DNA of 64,000 nt from Enterococcus sp. HY326. Its GTDB lineage: Bacteria; Bacillota; Bacilli; Lactobacillales; Enterococcaceae. Every line of letters starts with the position of its first letter. Positions within the stretch are counted from its first letter, which is position 1. The stretch lies in contig NZ_JANLGQ010000002.1 of NCBI RefSeq assembly GCF_026157065.1, forward strand, positions 611,685-675,684. The letters are read 5' to 3'. The notes under the pieces were generated by a model. It saw nothing but the letters and a program-made list of their open reading frames with translations, had not been told where the DNA came from and made no database searches. The position numbers and the translations under genes were made by a program. Positions 58,008 through 64,000 of the stretch are shown here, one piece after another.

Positions 58008-59402
58008 TTACTCAGCTTCAATTGTGACACTTACTGTTTGCACTGGCACATCATAGAAAGGATCTTCTCTGCGGCCTAAGAAGTCTTTGGCTTGTTGTGG
58101 GAACAAGGCGTAATCTAAGACATCTTCTTCTGATTTTGCATACTCTTTGATTTCTTCTCTGAATTCAGGTAACTGTGGCGCAATTAAATCAGCTGGACGA
58201 ACGGTCACCACTGCTTCGTCGCCGATGATTTTTTCTTTAATGTCTTCTGAAATAGCGACAGGTGGCTGGCCGTATAAGCCCTTCACGTAGTCTTTAATTT
58301 CAGTTGGAATTAATTTGTAACGCTCACCAGAAATCACGTTCATCAACGCTTGAGTTCCTACCATTTGAGACAATGGCGTTACCAAAGGAGGGTAACCTAA
58401 ATCTGCCCGCACTTTCGGCACTTCAGCTAGTACCTCATCGTATTTATCTTGTAAGCCTTGTTCTGTTAATTGGCTCAACAGATTCGACAACATCCCACCA
58501 GGCACTTGGAAAATTAATGTTTTTGGTTCGACATCTTTCACTTTGGGATTCAAAATGCCTTCATTGCGGAATCGATCACGAATCGGATTAAAGTATTCGG
58601 CAATTTCGGTTAATTTATCTTGTTTTAAACCTGTATCAAAGCCTAATCCTTCTAACGCAATCGAAACAGATTCCGTTGCTGGCTGACTCGTGCCACCAGC
58701 AAAAGAAGAAATAGCTGTATCGATAATATCTGCGCCCGCTTCTGCGACTTTCAAATAGGTCATTTCAGAAATCCCGCTAGTTGCATGAGTGTGAACTTCT
58801 AATGGTAAATCAATACTGTCTTTGATACGGCTCACCAATTCAAAACCAGTTTCAGGCGTAAGCACTCCCGCCATATCTTTAATACAAATTGAATCTGCAC
58901 CTAAATCTGCCATTTCCTTGGCTAACTTTACAAAATAATCAACCGTATGGAAGTCACTAGTCGTATAAGAAATAGCCGTTTGGATATGTCCGCCAGCTTC
59001 TTTCCCAGCTAAAACTGATGTTTTTAAATTCCGTGTGTCATTCAAGGCATCGAACACACGAATCACATCAATCCCGTTTTGAATCGATTTGGTCACGAAA
59101 TCCTTCACCACATCATCGGCATAATTTTTGTAGCCTAAGAGGTTTTGTCCTCGTAACAGCATTTGTAGTTTAGCGTTTTTAACTTCTTTGCGAATGGCAC
59201 GTAATCTTTCCCACGGGTCTTCATTTAAAAAGCGCAGGCAGGAATCAAATGTTGCCCCTCCCCACATTTCTAAAGAATGGAAGCCGGCTTCGTCCATTGT
59301 TTTTAAGATGGGTAACATATCGGATGTCGGCATTCTGGTGGCGATTAAGCTCTGTTGACCGTCCCGCAAGACGGTTTCCATGAAACGAATTTTTTTAGTC
59401 AT
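58008..59402 (-). CDS. oadA: Oxaloacetate decarboxylase alpha chain (carboxyltransferase domain only)
   Basis: The product is 464 aa. The ATG at 59402 follows AAGGAAGG and overlaps the citX end. It has the carboxyltransferase barrel with METVLRDGQQSL, CIKDMAGVLTP and the metal-binding VHTHATSG, then the PYC_OADA helical region (QVPGGMLSNL). It stops at about residue 464, before the biotinyl domain with the MKM lysine found in the approx. 590-aa Klebsiella enzyme, so a separate biotin carrier is required. It moves CO2 from oxaloacetate to biotin in the Na+-pump complex with OadB. Confidence 0.93.
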   Translation of the reverse strand: MTKKIRFMETVLRDGQQSLIATRMPTSDMLPILKTMDEAGFHSLEMWGGATFDSCLRFLNEDPWERLRAIRKEVKNAKLQMLLRGQNLLGYKNYADDVVKDFVTKSIQNGIDVIRVFDALNDTRNLKTSVLAGKEAGGHIQTAISYTTSDFHTVDYFVKLAKEMADLGADSICIKDMAGVLTPETGFELVSRIKDSIDLPLEVHTHATSGISEMTYLKVAEAGADIIDTAISSFAGGTSQPATESVSIALEGLGFDTGLKQDKLTEIAEYFNPIRDRFRNEGILNPKVKDVEPKTLIFQVPGGMLSNLLSQLTEQGLQDKYDEVLAEVPKVRADLGYPPLVTPLSQMVGTQALMNVISGERYKLIPTEIKDYVKGLYGQPPVAISEDIKEKIIGDEAVVTVRPADLIAPQLPEFREEIKEYAKSEEDVLDYALFPQQAKDFLGRREDPFYDVPVQTVSVTIEAE

Positions 59403-59946
59403 TTTTGTGCATCCTTCCTTTCTCAATAATTTCTACAATTTTAGCCTGCATGTCTTCAACGGAGTGGGTCCGATTACGCCCGCAGTCTTTGGCCGATTTT
59501 TCGCAAATCAGACAACGTCTTTGGGGCAATCCTAAATCCTCTCGACTGATTGAAGTCAGTTCATCATCAGCTAACCATAACACATCTAAATCAACCAAGC
59601 GACCAAGGGGATGATTTTCTTCCAACTGTACCATCCGACGCTTCAGTTCTTGTGGTGTTAAAGTGGTCAGGGCAAAATATTCTAGTCCAGTTTTTTCATC
59701 TCGATATAAATTGGCAGAAGGCGGTGTATCCGCCAACGCTTCTTCGATTGCTAGCTGGATGTCTTTAAAAATCTCAGCTAATTCATCAGAACGTTTAACC
59801 GGACCCGGAATATTCATCGTAGCCGATAATAAAGCTGTATCTGCGGCAATTTGAAGAATGTCTAACTGGGTGTTCCGTCGCATTTCTCTTGCATCAAGCA
59901 TTTCAAAAAGATTCACCTCTGGACCAGCAAAGGTTGAATTAGACAT
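59395..59946 (-). CDS. citX: Apo-citrate lyase phosphoribosyl-dephospho-CoA transferase
   Basis: The product is 183 aa from the ATG at 59946; a TTG at 59961 giving 188 aa is possible, and ribosome binding sites do not decide between them. Family motifs are MNIPGPVKRSDE near residue 50, and the C-terminal RRCLICEKSAKDCGRNRTHS. It attaches the triphosphoribosyl-dephospho-CoA group to the citrate lyase acyl carrier. It overlaps citF by 8 nt and oadA by 8 nt. The partner citG is not in the window. Confidence 0.9.
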   Translation of the reverse strand: MSNSTFAGPEVNLFEMLDAREMRRNTQLDILQIAADTALLSATMNIPGPVKRSDELAEIFKDIQLAIEEALADTPPSANLYRDEKTGLEYFALTTLTPQELKRRMVQLEENHPLGRLVDLDVLWLADDELTSISREDLGLPQRRCLICEKSAKDCGRNRTHSVEDMQAKIVEIIEKGRMHKND

Positions 59947-61471
59947 TTCTAACCACGTCAATTAAACTTCCATCACGATATTCAATTAACGCAACCACTT
60001 TGTCGCCATATTGAATCGCTTCAGGTGTTCCAACAACGCTATAGGCTTTTTCTTTTAAATCTTCAATGGTTAATTGTGGTACATCTAATTTTTTGAAATG
60101 TTCAATTAAATCTTGACGTTCAGGGTTGATAGCAATCCCAATCTCGGTTACAACAACGTCAACACTTGAACCTGGTGTCACAACGGTATTCACTTGATCA
60201 ACAATAGTCGCAATTCGACCGCGAATAATTGGCGCAATCACTAAACTCATTTTACAAGCCATACTTGTATCTGAGTGTCCGCCTGAAGCTCCCCGGATAA
60301 CACCGTCAGAACCGGTCATAACATTTACATTAAAGTTTGTATCAATTTCCAATGCAGAAAGGATTGCTGTATCTAATTGATTGATCACAGAGCCTTTACT
60401 TAATGGAGAAGCATACATATTGGCATCAATTTCGTAATGGTTGCTATTTTTGCCAAGGGAAACTGCTGATGGATGGTCAAAGTCTTGCACGTCGATAATT
60501 TTTTCAACTAAGCCTTCTTCTAATAATTCCACCATCGCATTGGTAATGCCGCCTAAAGCAAAGCTGGCAGTAATGCCATCACTAATCATTTTTTCTCTTA
60601 GGAAACGTGACACTGCTAAAGCCGCGCCACCTGTACCAGTTTGGAAAGAAAAACCTTCTTTGTAGTAAGGTGAATTAGTGATAACTTTTGCTGCATATTC
60701 AGCAATCAATAATTCTTTTGGATTTTTAGTAAAGCGTGTTGCGCCTTTAGCAATCCCTTGAGGATCCCCAATAGCATCAACTTCCACAACAAAATCAACA
60801 TCCGTTTGCGGAATACTAATTGGCGTGTTAGGGAAAGGAACTAAAGTGTCGGTAATAATTACCACTTGGTCAGCGTATTTCGCATCGATCATCGCATATC
60901 CTAGTGAACCACAGGTTGCTTTTCCGACAGTCCCGTTGGCATTTCCGTAAGGATCAGAACTTGGCGCACCTAAAAATGCGACGTCAATATGAATGTCGCC
61001 TGTCGCAATCGCTCTTGCTCGACCGCCATGGGAACGAATCACAACTGGATTTTCCATGATGCCTTGAGAAATTGCTGCTCCAACTTTATCTCTTAAGCCT
61101 GAGGAAGTAATATTAGTAATCAAACCACTTTTAATGTGGTCAATAATTGGTTCGTGAACATTGGCGATAGAACTTGGTGCAATTGATAAATTTTTGAAGC
61201 CCATTTCTGACAGCTCAGCTAAGACCATGTTCATCACATAATCACCTTCACGGAAGTGGTGATGGAAGGAAATCGTCATACCGTCTTTTAAGCCAGTTTT
61301 TTCAACAGCTTCACGAATACTGCTGACTAATTTTGTATCTCTAGGTTTTACCGGCTTAATTTTCCGACTAGCTTCTTGATAATCTTTAATATTTGCTAAT
61401 TCGCCTTCAAACACTCCGTATTGGTCAGCATATTCTTGAGGAATATCTTTACCTACTTTATTTAAAACCAT
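59939..61471 (-). CDS. citF: Citrate lyase alpha subunit (citrate CoA-transferase)
   Basis: The product is 510 aa. CoA-transferase-like motifs include ISFHHHFREGDYVMNMV, GAPSSDPYGNANG, TGTGGAALAVSRF and GASGGHSDTSMACK. It swaps the acetyl group on CitD for citrate before cleavage. It starts 2 nt after the citE stop in the tightly packed citDEFX-oadA run. Confidence 0.97.
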   Translation of the reverse strand: MVLNKVGKDIPQEYADQYGVFEGELANIKDYQEASRKIKPVKPRDTKLVSSIREAVEKTGLKDGMTISFHHHFREGDYVMNMVLAELSEMGFKNLSIAPSSIANVHEPIIDHIKSGLITNITSSGLRDKVGAAISQGIMENPVVIRSHGGRARAIATGDIHIDVAFLGAPSSDPYGNANGTVGKATCGSLGYAMIDAKYADQVVIITDTLVPFPNTPISIPQTDVDFVVEVDAIGDPQGIAKGATRFTKNPKELLIAEYAAKVITNSPYYKEGFSFQTGTGGAALAVSRFLREKMISDGITASFALGGITNAMVELLEEGLVEKIIDVQDFDHPSAVSLGKNSNHYEIDANMYASPLSKGSVINQLDTAILSALEIDTNFNVNVMTGSDGVIRGASGGHSDTSMACKMSLVIAPIIRGRIATIVDQVNTVVTPGSSVDVVVTEIGIAINPERQDLIEHFKKLDVPQLTIEDLKEKAYSVVGTPEAIQYGDKVVALIEYRDGSLIDVVRNV

Positions 61472-61473
61472 GA

Positions 61474-62361
61474 TTAAATATCCTCCTCAGTAATCAATTT
61501 AGCTGCTTTAGCTAAGGCAATCACACGCTCTGCCCGCTCAACAATTGGTTTATCAATCATTTTGCCGTTTAGTGAAATAACGCCGGAACCTTTTGCTTCG
61601 GCATCACGAATCGCCCAAATGACTTCTTTAGCATTTTGAATTTCTTTTTCTGTTGGCGCATAAATAGCATTCACCAATGGAATTTGACGTGGGTTGATGA
61701 CTGATTTGCCATCAAAGCCAAGCTGTTTGATTCGGCGAACTTCATTTTCGAAGCCTTCAGTATTGTCAACATCTGAATAAACGGTATCGATTGCAGCGAT
61801 ACCAGCCGCCCGAGCAGCGTGGATAATCATGCTGCGGGCAAATAATAATTCTTGCCCATCTGGATAGCGAACTGTTTTCATATTGGTTGCGTAATCTTCA
61901 GCACCTAAAGCAATCCCAATTAATCGATCTGAAGCGACGGCAATTTCTCGTGCGTTTAAAACACCTTCAGCTGATTCAATAGCTGCCATCATTTTAGTAG
62001 TGCCAACAGGAATGGCATTGTCTTTTTCCACTTGTGTAATCACAGCATCTACATCGACAATATCTTGAGCAGTTTCAGTTTTAGGTAAGCGGACGACGTT
62101 AACGCCAGCTAAGACCATTGCTTCAACATCTTGTGCGCCAACGGTATCTAAGCCATTAATCCGCACGACGGTTTCAACGCTACTGTAATCAAATGTTTTT
62201 AAAGCAAAATGCACTAAAGCTCTGGCTGAATCTTTTTCCTTCAAAGATACCGCATCTTCTAAATCAAACATAATAGAATCAGCGCCATATAAAGGAGCAT
62301 CTCTTAGCATGGCTGCATTAGCGCCTGGTACAAACATCATTGTTCTTCTTAAGCGTTCCAT
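61474..62361 (-). CDS. citE: Citrate lyase beta subunit (citryl-ACP lyase)
   Basis: The product is 295 aa, full length for CitE. HpcH/HpaI-type motifs are [27 protein letters not shown] (metal Glu and Asp), [21 protein letters not shown] and GLGADYAT-like [13 protein letters not shown]. It cleaves citryl-ACP to oxaloacetate and acetyl-ACP. The 5' end overlaps citD by 13 nt. Confidence 0.97.
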   Translation of the reverse strand: MERLRRTMMFVPGANAAMLRDAPLYGADSIMFDLEDAVSLKEKDSARALVHFALKTFDYSSVETVVRINGLDTVGAQDVEAMVLAGVNVVRLPKTETAQDIVDVDAVITQVEKDNAIPVGTTKMMAAIESAEGVLNAREIAVASDRLIGIALGAEDYATNMKTVRYPDGQELLFARSMIIHAARAAGIAAIDTVYSDVDNTEGFENEVRRIKQLGFDGKSVINPRQIPLVNAIYAPTEKEIQNAKEVIWAIRDAEAKGSGVISLNGKMIDKPIVERAERVIALAKAAKLITEEDI

Positions 62362-62657
62362 GAGTCAATCTCCTTCCAATCAAAAGCATCTTTCCCTGCT
62401 GAGCGATAAACAGCCGTAATTAAACGGGCTTGGATTGTACAATCTAAGGCACCTTTATCGACAGCATCAATTTTTGCTGAAGTGACACCAAGATTATTAA
62501 GAGTTGTTTTGATAACTTGACGAATTTGTTGGCCGTATTGTTTTTCAACACTGCTGTCTAACGAGATGGCCACTTCATTGGCATCATTTTGTTTGACCGT
62601 AATCATAATATCGCTAGATTCAACTGTGCCAGCTACAGCATTTTTGATAATTTCCAC
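62349..62657 (-). CDS. citD: Citrate lyase acyl carrier protein (gamma subunit)
   Basis: The product is 102 aa. The GTG start at 62657 lies 7 nt after AGAGGTG. The prosthetic-group serine is S14 in [10 protein letters not shown], as in other CitD proteins. It carries the acetyl thioester turned over by CitF and CitE and modified by CitX and CitC. Confidence 0.94.
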   Translation of the reverse strand: MEIIKNAVAGTVESSDIMITVKQNDANEVAISLDSSVEKQYGQQIRQVIKTTLNNLGVTSAKIDAVDKGALDCTIQARLITAVYRSAGKDAFDWKEIDSWNA

Positions 62658-62663
62658 TTCTCT

Positions 62664-62846
62664 TCACCTCTGTAATTGATGGTTTATTGCAAATCGTGAT
62701 AGCTTTTTCAGCGAAAGTAATTTAGGCATGACTTTTTTACCGTCATGGTAAGCGGCTTCATCTGGTGTTTCCAGAATAATAGCAGCATTTAAAACAACCT
62801 TCGTTGCTGAATATTTGTAACAATTCGGGTTATGGCACAAGTTCAT
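62664..62846 (-). other. Doubtful 60-codon ORF between the OadG-like gene and citD
   Basis: The frame would give 60 aa ending in the AGAGGTGA that also serves citD, but its own start has no clear ribosome binding site. The product (with AAIILETPDEAAYHDGKKVM) matches no family I know and has no biotin MKM motif. It is either a relic of a lost cit-cluster gene or chance coding. With the bases to 63024 this is a 367-base stretch without a firm gene; it also holds the hairpin at 62923. Confidence 0.2.
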
Positions 62847-62922
62847 CTAAACCTGTACTAGCCAAATATTATTTAAAATAGAAGCTGTTAAACAATTTCA
62901 ATTTATATTTCAAATCGTCTTG

Positions 62923-62961
62923 TCCAACAGAGCCTCCACTTTTTGTAGAGGCTCTGTTGGA
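62923..62961. promoter_or_regulatory. Strong intercistronic hairpin without U-tract
   Basis: Perfect 14-bp arms TCCAACAGAGCCTC / GAGGCTCTGTTGGA with an 11-base interior. Neither side has a T-run, so it is a poor terminator and more likely an RNA-stability or processing element between the OadG-like gene and citD. Confidence 0.7.
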
Positions 62962-63024
62962 GTGAGCTCCCATTATAAATAATGTGAGTAATGTCTTTGT
63001 AAAACGACTTATGCCATAATCCTT

Positions 63025-63150
63025 TTATTTTTTAACTGGAAATAATTTACTCAAAATCATTGAGGCAAAGTAGATGACTAGAATCACGACGAAAACGCCG
63101 CCCCAACCAAAAACTAATAACTGCAACGCTGTTTGTAACGCTTCTGACAT
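63025..63150 (-). CDS. 41-residue OadG-related small membrane subunit
   Basis: This gene was found by hand translation. The ATG at 63150 is preceded by GAGGAGG at 7-nt spacing. The product has one membrane helix (LLVFGWGGVFVVILVIYFA) and a short basic tail ending in LFPVKK. The GxGxxFxxL-like helix pattern matches the N-terminal part of OadG, the gamma subunit that anchors and assembles Na+-pumping decarboxylases, but without the Pro-rich zinc-binding tail. Location just after oadB supports this. Confidence 0.75.
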   Translation of the reverse strand: MSEALQTALQLLVFGWGGVFVVILVIYFASMILSKLFPVKK

Positions 63151-63196
63151 GTTGGTTCCTCCTCATTTTTATATCGTGTAATGCACTTTGACAAGC

Positions 63197-63223
63197 TCCC
63201 TCAACGTGTAACTCGTTGAGGGA
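63197..63223. promoter_or_regulatory. Second intercistronic hairpin without U-tract
   Basis: Perfect 10-bp arms TCCCTCAACG / CGTTGAGGGA with a 7-base loop lie 19 nt after oadB. The absence of a T-run argues for mRNA processing or protection rather than termination. Confidence 0.7.
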
Positions 63224-63241
63224 ATGGAAACAAAAATTGTC

Positions 63242-64000
63242 TTAACCGCCTAACAGGGCTAAAACTAATCCACCAGCGATTACTGAAGCGATTTGTCCAG
63301 AAACATTGGCACCCGCCGCATGCATCAAGATAAAGTTTTGCGGGTCTTCTTCGGTTGCCATTTTTTGAATCACTCGGCTACTCATTGGAAACGCTGAAAT
63401 CCCAGCAGCCCCAATCATTGGATTGATTTTTTCTTTACGGAATAGGTTCAAGACTTTGGCAAAGAGTACTCCACCGATTGAATCCATTACAAATGCAACT
63501 AACCCTAAGCCAATTACCATTAAGGTATCCACTTGTAGGAATTCGTTCGCTTGCATCCGCACAGAAATTGTCAAACCTAATAGAATCGAAATAATATTTA
63601 CCAATTCGTTTTGGGCCGTTAACGACAGACGGTCTAACACACCACATTCTCGCAACAAGTTTCCGAACATCAAGAACCCAACTAATGGCAGTGATGCAGG
63701 TGCAATTAACCCAGCCACAATCGAAATGACGATTGGGAAAATAATTTTCGCTGTTTGCGAGACTTCCCCTGCCCGGTAGTTCATGCGAATCCGGCGTTCA
63801 TGTTTGGTTGTCACCGCTTTGATTGCCACCGGTTGGATAATTGGCACTAACGCCATGTAGGAATAGGCGGCAACCATGATGGCCCCTAGATATTTCGAAT
63901 TCAAAGTATTGGCTACGAAGATGGAGGTTGGTCCATCCGCCGCGCCGATAATTCCGATTGACGCCGCATCGTTAATATCAAAACCAATTAATACAGCCAC
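63242..64000 (-). CDS. oadB: Oxaloacetate decarboxylase beta chain (5' end cut by window)
   Basis: The C-terminal approx. 252 residues of OadB, the Na+-translocating membrane subunit. Visible are IGIIGAADGPTSIFVAN (with the Na+-binding Asp), YSYMALVPIIQPVAIKAVTT, GNLLRECGVLDRL, NPMIGAAGISAFPMSSRV and LMHAAGANVSGQIASVIAGG. Six or more membrane helices are seen. The frame continues to the last base, so the real start lies outside. It decarboxylates carboxybiotin and pumps Na+ outward. Confidence 0.95.
   Translation of the reverse strand: MAVLIGFDINDAASIGIIGAADGPTSIFVANTLNSKYLGAIMVAAYSYMALVPIIQPVAIKAVTTKHERRIRMNYRAGEVSQTAKIIFPIVISIVAGLIAPASLPLVGFLMFGNLLRECGVLDRLSLTAQNELVNIISILLGLTISVRMQANEFLQVDTLMVIGLGLVAFVMDSIGGVLFAKVLNLFRKEKINPMIGAAGISAFPMSSRVIQKMATEEDPQNFILMHAAGANVSGQIASVIAGGLVLALLGG

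Overview
The window looks like a chromosome segment from a low-GC lactic acid bacterium, most likely Enterococcus or a close relative. The evidence is the AT-rich sequence, strong AGGAGG ribosome binding sites, tail-to-tail hairpin terminators, a DUF1149 gene, Mga-type and PRD-type regulators, a Na+-pump/citrate lyase cluster with free-standing subunits, and several enterococcal-style housekeeping operons. Most genes lie on the minus strand. I see no rRNA, tRNA, CRISPR array, prophage or intact insertion sequence.

Region 1 (1-10.6 kb): recJ (cut by the window start); a plus-strand two-gene cassette (PD-(D/E)XK-like protein plus sce7725-family protein); a small membrane protein; then a sugar-acid catabolic operon. 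That operon has a PRD/EIIB/EIIA regulator, a KDPG/KDPGal aldolase, galactitol-type PTS EIIA, EIIB and EIIC, and a galactonate-type dehydratase. It has no sugar-acid kinase, so uptake and phosphorylation are probably coupled through the PTS.

Region 2 (10.6-24.7 kb): a LapA-domain protein, an SDR oxidoreductase, RNase Z, a two-component system, and a surface-associated set (VTC-type polyphosphate polymerase-like protein, DUF4956 membrane protein, beta-helical Cthe_2159-like lipoprotein, DUF1269 protein). These are followed by obg, gap (plus strand), an alpha/beta hydrolase, a Nudix hydrolase, a Bax-inhibitor-1 protein and a MaoC-like hot-dog protein.

Region 3 (24.9-38.2 kb): murC, a YdcF/DUF218 protein, a SprT-like protein, tex, a metallophosphatase, trhO, a VOC protein, a cystine-symporter gene broken by a one-base frameshift, a DUF1149 protein, an ACT-PFL-HAD operon, and two small poorly known genes.

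Region 4 (38.3-56.6 kb): a plus-strand Mga-like regulator whose -10 box lies between the arms of a perfect 11-bp inverted repeat; a gluconeogenesis operon (ccpN-like, ppsR, fbp); a degenerate M24 peptidase with an unknown partner; rlmCD with a tiny coupled gene; a MITE-like inverted repeat; then gatCAB-dagK and pcrA-ligA.

Region 5 (56.7-64 kb): citrate fermentation. The order of transcription is oadB (cut by the window end), a 41-aa OadG-like subunit, citD, citE, citF, citX and oadA, with citC in a separate downstream unit that has its own promoter and a palindrome. Together these cleave citrate to acetate and oxaloacetate and decarboxylate oxaloacetate at a sodium-pump complex. Two strong hairpins without U-tracts between the first genes suggest processing or differential stability of the transcript.
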